Source: Streptomyces sp. NRRL F-2580
GTDB lineage: Bacteria > Actinomycetota > Actinomycetes > Streptomycetales > Streptomycetaceae
Direction of reading: 5' to 3'
Assembly: GCF_000720115.1 (NCBI RefSeq)
Contig: NZ_JOIR01000002.1
Coordinates: forward strand, 232,293 to 296,292
Length of the DNA: 64,000 nucleotides
Position numbers and translations under genes: made by a program. Under the pieces are notes generated by a model. The model worked only from the letters and a program-made list of their open reading frames with translations, was not told the DNA's origin and searched no databases. Below are positions 34,795 through 43,318 of this stretch, one piece after another (positions within the stretch are counted from its first letter, which is position 1; each line of letters opens with the position of its first letter).

Positions 34795-35781
34795 TCAGTT
34801 CACCGAGTCGAGCCGGGCGCGCTGCTCCGCGGTGAGGTCGAGGTCCACCGCGCCCAGGTTCTCCTCCAGCTGGGCCACCGAGGAGGCGCCGATCAGGGGG
34901 AGGATCGGGATGTCGCCGCCCATCAGCCAGGACAGGACGACCTGGTTGACGGTGGCGCCCGTCTCGGCGGCGACCTCGCGGACCGCGTGGAGGCGGGGGC
35001 TGGTGCCCGCGTGGTCGAAGCCGGGGCCCAGGGGCTTGTCGGTGCGGACGTAGGCGCCGGCGATCAGCGGGGAGTACGAGACCTGGGTGAGGGACGGGTT
35101 GTCCCGGAGGTAGCTGAGCAGGTCGCCGCTGACCAGGCCCTGGTTGCCGTCGGGCGAGCGCAGGCTGGGCACGTCGGTGCGCTGGCGCAGGTAGCTGTGG
35201 TGGTGCTGGAGCACCTCGTAGCCGGGTACGCCGGCCGCCGCGGCCAGCGTACGGGCGCGTTCCACCCGCCAGGCCCAGTGGTTGCTCGCGCCCAGCAGAC
35301 CCGCCGTGCCGTCCGCGACGACCTCGGCGAAGCCCCGGACGGTCTCCTCCAGCGGGGTGCGCTCGTCCATGATGTGCGCGTACAGCAGGTGGATGCGCTC
35401 TATGCCGAGCCGCTCCCGGCTGCGCTCCGCGGACTCCCGGATGACCTTGGCGGACAGGCCCTCCACGTCGAGGCTGAAGCCGCTGGTGGGCTGGTTGGGG
35501 CGGGCGCCGAGCTTCGTGGCGACGGTGATCTCGTCGCCGCCGCCGCGGCTGCGCAGCCAGCGGCCGACCAGCGCCTCGCTCTCGCCGCCCTGGGTGCCGT
35601 TGACCCAGAACGCGTAGTTGTTGGAGGTGTCGATGAAGGTACCGCCCGCCTCGGCGAAGCGGTCGAGGATCGCGTACGCGGTGGCCTCGTCGACGGTGGT
35701 GCCGAAGGTCATCGTGCCGAGACTCAGCACGCTCACTTCGCGGCGGGTCTCGGCAGCGGTGCCGATGACACGGTATTTCAC
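34795..35781 (-). CDS. Aldo/keto reductase
   Basis: A 328-residue NADPH-dependent AKR-fold protein. The catalytic Tyr/Asp region is in GGTFIDTSNNYAFWVNG, the Lys in ITVATKLGARPN, and the cofactor end in PILPLIGASSVAQLEENLGA. AKRs reduce aldehydes or ketones; the substrate is unknown. GTG 35781 follows AAAGG by eight bases. The LuxR-type regulator lies 75 bases upstream on the same strand and may control it. Confidence 0.92.
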   Translation of the reverse strand: MKYRVIGTAAETRREVSVLSLGTMTFGTTVDEATAYAILDRFAEAGGTFIDTSNNYAFWVNGTQGGESEALVGRWLRSRGGGDEITVATKLGARPNQPTSGFSLDVEGLSAKVIRESAERSRERLGIERIHLLYAHIMDERTPLEETVRGFAEVVADGTAGLLGASNHWAWRVERARTLAAAAGVPGYEVLQHHHSYLRQRTDVPSLRSPDGNQGLVSGDLLSYLRDNPSLTQVSYSPLIAGAYVRTDKPLGPGFDHAGTSPRLHAVREVAAETGATVNQVVLSWLMGGDIPILPLIGASSVAQLEENLGAVDLDLTAEQRARLDSVN

Positions 35782-35856
35782 GGTGATGCCTTTCGATTCA
35801 GGGAACTGGACGCGTCCGCACGTGCGCACGGTCCGGGGAAGGCGAAGCGGTTCTCC

Positions 35857-36861
35857 TCACCGGCCCGTTGACGACCGCTCGTCGAGGAAGCCGCTCCGGG
35901 CGATGAGGTACGCGAGTTGCGCGCGGCTGCGGCTGCCGAACAGTTCGGCCGCCCAGCGCATGTGGTTGGACACGCTGCGCGGGCTCATGCCGAGCCGCGC
36001 GGCGATCGCCTCGTCGGTGTGGCCGTTGACCATGTGGCGCAGGATCGTACGGCGGACGTCGTCGGTGAGCTCGGCCGGCAGCCTGCCGGCCGGGTCGTCC
36101 CGCAGCGGCGCGGCGCGCTGCCAGGCGTGGTCGAAGATGCCGGCGAGGTAGCGGACGACCCCGGGGTGCTCGATGGCCAGGGCGACCTGGCTGCGCTCCG
36201 CGCCCGGGTCGGGGACGAAGGCGATCCTGCGGTCGCAGATGATCAGCCGGTCGAACACCTCGTCCAGGGTGCGGACCTCGCCGCCCGCCCGCGAGATCTG
36301 CTCCACGTAGGCCAGCGTGGGCTGGTGGGAGCGGACGGTGTGCTCGTAGATGGTGCGCTGGCGGACGCCGCGGCCGAGCGCGGCGAGATCGCTGGGGAGC
36401 GCCTCGTCGAGCGTCCTCTGCGGGCGTCCGCCGCCCGGCTGGGCGGTCAGCAGTTCGTCCTGGCAGGCCTGGACGGCCGCGGCGACGGTGGCGGTGATGG
36501 TGCCCGGACCCCGCACCGTGCGGACCGGATGGGCGTCCGTGCGGTCGTAGCTCTCCAGGTAGACCTCCTGGGCGCGGGAGATCGAGGTGCGGACGGCCTC
36601 CAGGGCGTTCCTCTTCTCCTCGATGGCCCGTTCCAGGCGGTCCACGCGGGCGTCGGCCGCGAGCCGGGGCGGGACGGGGGCGAGGGAGCCGTCGGGCAGC
36701 CGCCGGACGAGCCCCAGGTCGAGCAGGCACGGAGGGCAGTCGCCGTCGGGATCCCACCCCCGCAACAGGTCCGCGTAGTGCCGGAGGCCGTCCGTGCAGA
36801 TCTCGCCGCCACCGGCCCCGGTGGTGGCGCCCGCGTCGCTCGTGTCCGTGTCCATGCACAT
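35857..36861 (-). CDS. LuxR-type helix-turn-helix transcriptional regulator
   Basis: A 334-residue regulator. The C-terminal LuxR HTH is clear: LPAELTDDVRRTILRHMVNG, HTDEAIAARLGMSPRSVSNH, and the recognition helix region to the end. The central part (RTIYEHTVRSHQPTLAYVEQ ... FDRLIICDRRIAFVPDP) is the TrmB/PLD-like sensor segment common in Streptomyces LuxR proteins. The N-terminus has CPPCLLDLGLV, degenerate in place of a first HTH. ATG 36861 lies after GGGTGG. Likely targets are itself and the adjacent aldo/keto reductase. Confidence 0.88.
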   Translation of the reverse strand: MCMDTDTSDAGATTGAGGGEICTDGLRHYADLLRGWDPDGDCPPCLLDLGLVRRLPDGSLAPVPPRLAADARVDRLERAIEEKRNALEAVRTSISRAQEVYLESYDRTDAHPVRTVRGPGTITATVAAAVQACQDELLTAQPGGGRPQRTLDEALPSDLAALGRGVRQRTIYEHTVRSHQPTLAYVEQISRAGGEVRTLDEVFDRLIICDRRIAFVPDPGAERSQVALAIEHPGVVRYLAGIFDHAWQRAAPLRDDPAGRLPAELTDDVRRTILRHMVNGHTDEAIAARLGMSPRSVSNHMRWAAELFGSRSRAQLAYLIARSGFLDERSSTGR

Positions 36862-37001
36862 ATGTCCACCCTGCTGGTTTGCGCAATGCGTGATCATCCT
36901 GCCTGCCGGCCGCTGACTACGGGAACGCCTGGCGCCACCATGAATTCCCGGGGGTGAACCGCATCGGGCCATAGGCCGGGAAGGTGGGAAATGATGGGGT
37001 C

Positions 37002-38342
37002 ATGGGGATCAGTGACGAACGGGACAGTGGGACGGCGGGAGCCTGGGCGGCCCTCGGAGGAGCACCGGAGCTCGTCCGCCGAGTCCGCTTCACCGGAGCC
37101 GGCGACCTCGAAGAAGGGCCGCTGCCGGTGCGGGAGTTGGCGCGAGCCACTGTGAGTGTCTGCGGACTGGCGGCGGGCGAGCTCGCCGCGGCGCGGGGCG
37201 CAGGCGCGCCGGGGGACGCGCCTCCCCTCGTGGTGGACGAGGGCGCGGTCGCGACGGCCTTCGTCAGCGAACGGCACCTGCGCGTGGAAGGCCGGGCGCC
37301 GGTGACCTTCGCCCCGCTGTCGGGCTTCTGGCAGGCCGCCGACGGATGGGTCCGTACGCACGCCAACTACCCACACCACCGGGCCGCGTTGGTGCGTTCG
37401 CTGGGACTGCCGTCCGCGACACCGGAGGCGCTGCGCGCCGCGGTGGCGGCACGGACGGCCGTCGAAGTGCAGGAACTCGCGTACGGGGCGGGCGGACTCG
37501 CCGTCGCCGTGACGCGGGAGTACGGGGCACCACAGCCGCTGGTGGAGTGCGTACGGCCGGCCGGCGCGCGGGGGCGGACGCTCGGCGCGGCCCCGTCAGG
37601 TCGACCCGCCACGGGGGTGCGGGTGCTGGACCTGACGCGGGTCATCGCCGGGCCCGTCGCGACGCGGACGCTCGGGCTGCTGGGGGCGGACGTACTGCGG
37701 ATCGACTCGCCGGGGCTGCCGGAGGCGGACGACGCGTACGCGGACACCGGCTTCGGGAAGCGGTCGGCGCGGCTGGACCTGACGGCGCCCGGGGACCGGG
37801 CGGTCTTCGAAGGGCTGCTGGCCGAGGCCGACGTGGTCGTGAGCGGGTACCGGCCGGGGGCGCTGGAACGCCTCGGGCTCGGGGCGGCGGACCTGCTGGA
37901 GCGGCGGCCCGGGCTGGTGGTGGCCGAGCTGTGCGCGTGGGGGTGGACGGGGCCGTGGGCGGCGCGCCGGGGGTTCGACTCGCTGGTGCAGGCCGGGTAC
38001 GGGATCGCCGCACGCTGTGCGGGTGCCGGGGGTGTGCCCGGGGTGTTGCCCGCGCAGGCGCTGGACCACGGGACCGGGTACCTGGTGGCGGCGGGTGTGC
38101 TCCGGGCGCTGGCGGGTGGGGGTGGGCAGCGGCTGCGGTTCTCCCTGGCGGGGACGGCGTCGTGGCTGGTGCGGGATCTGGCGCCGGTGCCGGGGGCCGG
38201 CGGCGCGTATGAGGCGGAGCCGTGGCTGCGGGAGGCCGGGTCGGGGTACGGGGTGGTGCGGCACGCCGCCAGTCCCTTCGGGGAGTGGGAGCGTGGGCCG
38301 TCGCGGTGGGGCACGGACGCCGCCGCCTGGCTCCCGCGGTAG
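37002..38342 (+). CDS. CoA-transferase family III (CaiB/BaiF-like)
   Basis: A 446-residue protein of the family III CoA-transferase type. The core is in the second half: GVRVLDLTRVIAGPVATRTL, the CoA loop GADVLRIDSPG, LRIDSPGLPEADDAYADTGF, then RSARLDLTAPGDRAVFEGLL and VVSGYRPGALERLGLG. An N-terminal 190 residues is a second, diverged half. The catalytic Asp of the family would fall near EADDAYAD, but I cannot fix it. These enzymes move CoA between carboxylic acids such as carnitine or formate. ATG 37002, with GTG 36984 as alternative. It is divergent from the LuxR gene. Confidence 0.88.
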   Translation: MGISDERDSGTAGAWAALGGAPELVRRVRFTGAGDLEEGPLPVRELARATVSVCGLAAGELAAARGAGAPGDAPPLVVDEGAVATAFVSERHLRVEGRAPVTFAPLSGFWQAADGWVRTHANYPHHRAALVRSLGLPSATPEALRAAVAARTAVEVQELAYGAGGLAVAVTREYGAPQPLVECVRPAGARGRTLGAAPSGRPATGVRVLDLTRVIAGPVATRTLGLLGADVLRIDSPGLPEADDAYADTGFGKRSARLDLTAPGDRAVFEGLLAEADVVVSGYRPGALERLGLGAADLLERRPGLVVAELCAWGWTGPWAARRGFDSLVQAGYGIAARCAGAGGVPGVLPAQALDHGTGYLVAAGVLRALAGGGGQRLRFSLAGTASWLVRDLAPVPGAGGAYEAEPWLREAGSGYGVVRHAASPFGEWERGPSRWGTDAAAWLPR

Positions 38343-38357
38343 GCCGGCCGCGCGCCG

Positions 38358-38450
38358 GCTGCTGGGGGCGCTGCCCCCAGACCCCCGCGCCTCGAACGCC
38401 GACGGGGCTGATGAGAGCGCCTCGAACGCCGGCGGGGCTGGATTTGGCCC
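38358..38450 (+). repeat. Dispersed GC-rich repeat, copy B (two cores)
   Basis: A hairpin GGGGGCGCTGCCCCC is followed by a core GCCTCGAACGCCGACGGGG at about 38389. The core recurs at 38419 as GCCTCGAACGCCGGCGGGG. The same hairpin-plus-core is found at 42290. It lies in the intergenic space after the CoA-transferase gene. Confidence 0.75.
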
Positions 38451-38458
38451 GGCGGGGC

Positions 38459-38950
38459 TCAGCGCAGCGGCTTCGCCATGCAGCGGCTGGAGTCGTGGAA
38501 GCGGTAGTGGCCGAACTTGCGGGACATCGTGTAGCCCGCGGAGAGGTAGAGGGCTATCGCTTCCGGCTGCTGGTCGCCCGTTTCGAGGACCATGCGGAGG
38601 CGGCCCGCCGCACGGGCGTCGGCTTCCAGGGCGGCCAGGATGCGGCGGGCCAGGCCCAGGCCGCGGGCTTCCGGGACGACGTACATGCGCTTGAGTTCGG
38701 CGTCGCCGTCCGAGTAGCCCTCGTCGTTCTCGTCCTGGACGCGCCAGCCGCCGCTCGCCACCGGGGCGCCCGTGGCGTCGTACGCCAGGAGGTACAGGCC
38801 GCGCGGCGGGTCGAACATCGCCGGGTCCAGGAACGTCGCATCGCCCTCGCCGTCGTACCGCTGCCGGTACTCGAGCTGGACCTGGTCGTTGAGTTTGACC
38901 GCGTCCGGGTGGTCGTACGGCACGGTGCGGAGCTGGATCCGGTGAGGCAT
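38459..38950 (-). CDS. GNAT family acetyltransferase
   Basis: A 163-residue GNAT protein. The acetyl-CoA binding motif is in ELKRMYVVPEARGLGLARRI, and the C-terminal strand holds RLRMVLETGDQQPEAIALYL and the YTMSRKFGHYRFHD end. It resembles small amine or amino-acid acetyltransferases of unknown substrate. ATG 38950. Its 3' end is next to repeat copy B. Confidence 0.9.
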   Translation of the reverse strand: MPHRIQLRTVPYDHPDAVKLNDQVQLEYRQRYDGEGDATFLDPAMFDPPRGLYLLAYDATGAPVASGGWRVQDENDEGYSDGDAELKRMYVVPEARGLGLARRILAALEADARAAGRLRMVLETGDQQPEAIALYLSAGYTMSRKFGHYRFHDSSRCMAKPLR

Positions 38951-39072
38951 TCGAACATCGTACGGAACCCTTCCGTCGGGCCCCCGCCCCGGCGCCCGCG
39001 GTGAGACGGGAACGCCCGGCAGGGGGCCGGCGGGTAGGCTGCCCCCGTTTTGTGCGATGTGGGGAGCTTGTT

Positions 39073-39876
39073 TTGATCACTGTGACGTCCGTGAATGTGA
39101 ATGGGATCCGCGCCGCCGCCAAGAAGGGCTTCGGGGCGTGGCTCCAGGGCTCCGACGCCGACGTGGTCTGCCTCCAGGAGGTGCGGGCCGAGGCAGCGCA
39201 GATTCCGGAGGAGGTCCGGACTCCCGCGGGCTGGCACACCGTGTTCGCGCCGGCCGCCGCCAAGGGGCGGGCCGGAGTCGCGCTCTACACGCGGCGGGCG
39301 CCCGAGCGGGTGCAGATCGGATTCGGCAGTGACGAGTTCGACGCGAGCGGGCGGTACGTCGAGATCGATCTCCCCGGTGTGACCGTGGCCAGCCTCTACC
39401 TGCCCTCGGGCGAGGCCGGGACGGCGAAGCAGGACGAGAAGTACCGGTTCATGGACGAGTTCCTGACGTACCTCGCCGCGCTGAAGGTGCGGGCCGCCGC
39501 CGACGGGCGCGAGGTCGTGGTCTGCGGTGACTGGAACATCTGCCACCGCGAAGCCGACCTCAAGAACTGGAAGACGAACCGGAAGAACGCGGGCTTCCTG
39601 CCCGAGGAGCGGGAGTGGCTCGGCAAGGTGTACGCCGAGGCCGGGTACGTGGACGTGGTGCGCGAGCTGCACCCGGACACCGAGGGCCCGTACTCCTGGT
39701 GGTCGTACCGGGGCCGTGCCTTCGACAACGACGCCGGCTGGCGGATCGACCTCCAGGTGGCGACGCCCCGGCTGGCCGCCAAGGCCGTCAAGGCCTTCGT
39801 GGAGCGGGCCGAGACGCACCCCGAGCGCTGGTCGGACCACGCTCCCGTGACGGTCGTCTACGAACTGGGTTCCTGA
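39073..39876 (+). CDS. xthA: Exodeoxyribonuclease III
   Basis: A 267-residue EEP-fold endonuclease/exonuclease. Active-site segments in order are SVNVNGIRAAAKKGF, VVCLQEVRAE (Glu, metal), the Tyr region SLYLPSGEAG, VVCGDWNICHREADLKNW (Asp/Asn) and RWSDHAPVTVVY (Asp-His). It acts as AP endonuclease and 3' repair exonuclease. TTG 39073 has GGGGAG six bases upstream and gives the family start LITVTSVNVNG. It overlaps the 3' end of the convergent MerR gene by 19 bases. Confidence 0.94.
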   Translation: MITVTSVNVNGIRAAAKKGFGAWLQGSDADVVCLQEVRAEAAQIPEEVRTPAGWHTVFAPAAAKGRAGVALYTRRAPERVQIGFGSDEFDASGRYVEIDLPGVTVASLYLPSGEAGTAKQDEKYRFMDEFLTYLAALKVRAAADGREVVVCGDWNICHREADLKNWKTNRKNAGFLPEEREWLGKVYAEAGYVDVVRELHPDTEGPYSWWSYRGRAFDNDAGWRIDLQVATPRLAAKAVKAFVERAETHPERWSDHAPVTVVYELGS

Positions 39877-40565
39877 CCGGCGGCGGAGGCCGGCAGGCGG
39901 TCCATCGCCATCGTCAGCTCGGCCTCGACCACGCTCTTCGCCAGCGGACGCAGCCGGGTGAGCGCGTCCGGTGAGGGCGAGATGTGGGTCGATATCAGCT
40001 CGGTGAACAGGAGCGCCATCGCGTCCGCGTGCTCGCGGACGCGGCGCCCGGTCTCCAGGACCGCTGCCAGCGGGACGCCCTCGCGGACCAGGGCCGAGGA
40101 GACGTCCAGCAGCCGCCGGCTGACGTGGACGATCGCGTCGCCGTCGACGGCGAGGTAGCCGAGGTCCAGGGAGGCCGCCAGGTTCTCCGGGGTGACCTCG
40201 CCCTCGAAGTAGTCGGCCAGTGCCTCCGGGGTGAGCCGCACCGGGGTCTCCTCCGACCAGCCGATGCCGAGCAGCTCGCCGAGCTGGCTGACGTCGCGGC
40301 CGCTCTCGAAGGCGGCGGTCAGCTCGGCGATGCCGCCGAGCGTGTGACCGCGCTCCAGCAGGGCGGCGATGGTGCGCAGCCGGGCCAGGTGGTGCTCGTC
40401 GTACCAGGCGATCCGCCCCTCGCGGCGCGGCGGTGGGAGCAGTTTGCGCTCGCGGTAGAAGCGCAGGGTGCGGACCGGGATGCCGGCCGCCTCGGCCAGC
40501 TCCTCCGTTCGGTACTCGCGCACCGTCTTGGCTTCCGTCTTCGCTTCCGTCTCATCCTTCGCCAC
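39858..40565 (-). CDS. MerR family transcriptional regulator
   Basis: A 235-residue regulator. The N-terminal MerR winged helix is complete: YRTEELAEAAGIPVRTLRFY, RERKLLPPPRREGRIAWYDE, then LARLRTIAALLERGHTLGGI. The C-terminal half is helical and lacks the Cys metal sites of metal-sensing MerR proteins, so an organic effector is likely. GTG 40565 follows AAGGTG. It is divergent from a monooxygenase-hydrolase-SDR operon, which it probably regulates, perhaps through the palindrome at 40650. Confidence 0.92.
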   Translation of the reverse strand: MAKDETEAKTEAKTVREYRTEELAEAAGIPVRTLRFYRERKLLPPPRREGRIAWYDEHHLARLRTIAALLERGHTLGGIAELTAAFESGRDVSQLGELLGIGWSEETPVRLTPEALADYFEGEVTPENLAASLDLGYLAVDGDAIVHVSRRLLDVSSALVREGVPLAAVLETGRRVREHADAMALLFTELISTHISPSPDALTRLRPLAKSVVEAELTMAMDRLPASAAGQEPSS

Positions 40566-40649
40566 AGGCGCACCTTATGGCGTACCGACAGTAACTTTCC
40601 CGGCGTGACCCCTACCCATGAGTACGGGGCTGCTCTACCCTCCCGATTG

Positions 40650-40667
40650 TGCCAGTGATTGCTGGCA
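40650..40667. promoter_or_regulatory. Palindromic candidate operator
   Basis: TGCCAG-TGATTG-CTGGCA is a perfect 6-6-6 inverted repeat between the divergent MerR gene (start 40565) and monooxygenase gene (start 40710). It is a plausible MerR site for both promoters; binding is inferred. Confidence 0.45.
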
Positions 40668-40709
40668 GTGTTCCGATGGTATCTGCGGATGATGCGGAAG
40701 GCGGCGGGC

Positions 40710-42395
40710 ATGGGCGGCAAGGACGAGCGCGGGCGCGAGCACGTACGGGTGGCGGTGATCGGGTCGGGCTTCGGCGGGCTCGGCGCGGCCGTACGCCTGC
40801 GGCGCGAGGGGATCACGGACTTCGTCGTCCTGGAACGGGCCGACTCGGTCGGCGGCACCTGGCGCGACAACAGCTATCCGGGCTGCGCGTGCGACGTCCC
40901 CTCGCACCTGTACTCCTTCTCCTTCGCGCCCAACCCGGACTGGCCGCGCACCTTCTCCGGCCAGCCGGCCATCCGCTCCTACCTGGAACACGTCGCCGAC
41001 ACCTTCGGGCTGCGCCGGCACATCCGGCTGGACTCCGAGGTCCGGTTGATGCGCTGGGACGCCGACGAGCTGCACTGGGAGATCGAGACCTCCTCCGGGC
41101 ACCTCACCGCCGACGTCGTCGTCTCGGCGACCGGGCCGCTCTCCGATCCGAAGATGCCGGAGGTCCCCGGGCTCGCCGAGTTCCCCGGCAAGGTCTTCCA
41201 CTCCGCCCGCTGGGACCACGACTACGACCTGCGCGGCAAGCGCGTCGCCATGATCGGCACCGGCGCCTCCGCCATCCAGATCGTGCCCGCCATCGCCCCC
41301 GAGGTGGAGCGCCTCACCCTCTTCCAGCGGACCCCGCCGTGGGTCATGCCCCGCACCGACCGGGCCATCACCGCCGTCGAGCGCTGGCTCCACCGCCAGC
41401 TGCCCTTCACCCGGGCGGCCCGTCGCGGGCTGCTGTGGGGGCTCCGGGAGCTCCAGGTCAGCGCCTTCACCAAGCGGCCGAACCAGCTCGGGCTGATCGA
41501 GTCGCTGGCCAAGGCCAACATGGCCCGCTCGATCAAGGACCCGGCGCTGCGCGCCAAGCTGACGCCGTCCTACCGGATCGGCTGCAAGCGGATCCTGCTC
41601 TCCAGCGAGTACTACCCGGCCCTGGCCCGGCCCGACGTGGACCTCGTCGCCTCCGGCCTGAAGGAGATCCGCGGCTCGGTGCTGGTCGCCGCCGACGGGA
41701 CCGAGACCGAGGTCGACGCGATCATCTTCGGGACCGGCTTCCACGTCACGGACATGCCGATCGCCGACCGGGTGGTCGGCGCGGACGGACAGACCCTCGC
41801 GGACGCCTGGAAGGACGGGATGCAGGCGCTGCGCGGGGCGACCGCGGCCGGTTTCCCCAACTGGATGACGATCATCGGCCCGAACACCGGGCTCGGGAAC
41901 AGCTCGATGATCCTGATGATCGAGTCGCAGCTCAACTACATGGCGGACTACCTGCGTCAGCTCGGCGTGCTGGGCGGGAAGGTCGCGCTGGCCGCGCGCC
42001 CCTCCGCCGTGAACCAGTGGAACCGGCAGGTGCAGGCCCGCATGGAGCGGACCGTGTGGAACACCGGCGGCTGCACCAGCTGGTACCTGGACGCGCAGGG
42101 CCGCAACACGACCGTCTGGCCGGGCACTACGGGCGAGTTCCGCCGGGAGACGCGGAGCGTCGACATGGCGGAGTACGAGGTCGTACGGGTGCGGGAGCGC
42201 GAGTTGGTCCCGGCGGTGGCGGCTGCCGCCGCGCCGAAGCCGCCGCGTCGCTCCCGCGGGGACGCCGTGGGGGCCGGTGCCGCACCGCTGCCGGGGGCGC
42301 TGCCCCCGGACCCCCGCGCCTCAGACGCCGGCGGGGCCGCAATGGCCGAAGGCGGAGCCTCAAAGGCAGGCTTCGGGGCGGAGGAGGTCGCGTGA
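40710..42395 (+). CDS. Baeyer-Villiger-type flavin monooxygenase
   Basis: About 561 residues. FAD fold at VAVIGSGFGGLGAAVRLR, the Baeyer-Villiger fingerprint FPGKVFHSARW, the second dinucleotide fold VAMIGTGASAIQIVPAI, and FGTGFHVTDMPIAD. BVMOs insert oxygen next to ketones to give esters or lactones. ATG 40710 is chosen with GGAAGG seven bases upstream; in-frame ATGs at 40689 and 40692 are alternatives. The last 35 or so residues (PLPGALPPDPRASDAGG and beyond) are encoded by a dispersed repeat and are not family-like. GTGA overlap links it to the hydrolase gene. Confidence 0.92.
   Translation: MGGKDERGREHVRVAVIGSGFGGLGAAVRLRREGITDFVVLERADSVGGTWRDNSYPGCACDVPSHLYSFSFAPNPDWPRTFSGQPAIRSYLEHVADTFGLRRHIRLDSEVRLMRWDADELHWEIETSSGHLTADVVVSATGPLSDPKMPEVPGLAEFPGKVFHSARWDHDYDLRGKRVAMIGTGASAIQIVPAIAPEVERLTLFQRTPPWVMPRTDRAITAVERWLHRQLPFTRAARRGLLWGLRELQVSAFTKRPNQLGLIESLAKANMARSIKDPALRAKLTPSYRIGCKRILLSSEYYPALARPDVDLVASGLKEIRGSVLVAADGTETEVDAIIFGTGFHVTDMPIADRVVGADGQTLADAWKDGMQALRGATAAGFPNWMTIIGPNTGLGNSSMILMIESQLNYMADYLRQLGVLGGKVALAARPSAVNQWNRQVQARMERTVWNTGGCTSWYLDAQGRNTTVWPGTTGEFRRETRSVDMAEYEVVRVRERELVPAVAAAAAPKPPRRSRGDAVGAGAAPLPGALPPDPRASDAGGAAMAEGGASKAGFGAEEVA
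42290..42380 (+). repeat. Dispersed GC-rich repeat, copy C, inside a coding end
   Basis: The hairpin GGGGGCGCTGCCCCC and the core GCGCCTCAGACGCCGGCGGG (from 42316) match copy B almost base for base. A decayed second core, GCCTCAAAGGCAGGC, follows at 42357. It encodes the C-terminus of the monooxygenase. Confidence 0.75.
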
Positions 42396-43318
42396 GCCGG
42401 TTGACGCACGTCACCTCCGGGCCCTACTCGCCGCCCGCCGCGCGGCGGGAGCTCGTCGCGGACTCCGCCGACGGGGCCCGCCTGCACGTCGAGGTGCACG
42501 GGGACGAGGGCGCGCCGGCCGTGGTGCTGGCGCACGGCTGGACCTGCTCCACCGCGTTCTGGGCCGCGCAGGTACGGGCCCTGGCCGCCACCCACCGGGT
42601 CATCGCCTACGACCAGCGCGGCCACGGGCGCAGCCCCGCCGCCCGGGTGCACAGCACCACCGCCCTCGCCGACGACCTCGTGGCGGTGCTCGGCGCCACC
42701 TTGGCCCCCGGGGAGCGGGCGGTCGTCGCCGGGCACTCCATGGGCGGCATGACGATCATGGCGGCTGCCGGTCGGCCGGAGTTCGCCGAGCACGCCGCGG
42801 CCGCGCTGCTGTGCAGCACGGGCAGTTCCCGGCTGGTCGGCGAGGCGCGGGTGCTGCCGGTGCGCGCCGGGCGCGCCCGGACTCGCGTCACCGGCGCGGT
42901 CCTGGGGTCCCGCGCCCCCCTCGGGCCGGTCACGCCCGTCGCCAGGAAGATCCTCAAGTACGCCACCATGGGCCCCGGCTCCGCGCCCGACAAGGTCGAG
43001 GCGTGCGCCCGTATCGTCCACGCCTGCCCCACCGGGGTGCGCCACGCCTGGTCCAAGGTGCTGGCCGGGCTGGACCTCGACGCCGAGGTGGCCCGCCTCA
43101 CCGTGCCCACCGCCGTCATCGGCGGCACCGCCGACCGGCTCACCCCGATCGTGCACGCCCGCGAGCTCGCCGCCGCGCTGCCGAACTGCGTGGGCCTCAC
43201 CGAGCTCACCGGCATGGGGCACATGACCCCGGTCGAGGCGCCCGAGGCCGTCACCCGGGCCGTGCGGGAGTTGACCGAGCTGTATCTCCACACCACCGAG
43301 AAGGAGAAGACGCCGTGA
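42392..43318 (+). CDS. Alpha/beta hydrolase
   Basis: A 308-residue alpha/beta hydrolase. The oxyanion strand is VVLAHGWTCSTAFW, then IAYDQRGHGRSPAARVHST. The nucleophile elbow is VVAGHSMGGMTIM (Ser), the acid Asp is in GTADRLTP, and the His in GMGHMTPVEAPE. As neighbour of a BVMO it could hydrolyse the ester or lactone product. GTG 42392 overlaps the monooxygenase stop and follows GGAGGAGG. Its own TGA overlaps the SDR start. Confidence 0.93.
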   Translation: MSRLTHVTSGPYSPPAARRELVADSADGARLHVEVHGDEGAPAVVLAHGWTCSTAFWAAQVRALAATHRVIAYDQRGHGRSPAARVHSTTALADDLVAVLGATLAPGERAVVAGHSMGGMTIMAAAGRPEFAEHAAAALLCSTGSSRLVGEARVLPVRAGRARTRVTGAVLGSRAPLGPVTPVARKILKYATMGPGSAPDKVEACARIVHACPTGVRHAWSKVLAGLDLDAEVARLTVPTAVIGGTADRLTPIVHARELAAALPNCVGLTELTGMGHMTPVEAPEAVTRAVRELTELYLHTTEKEKTP

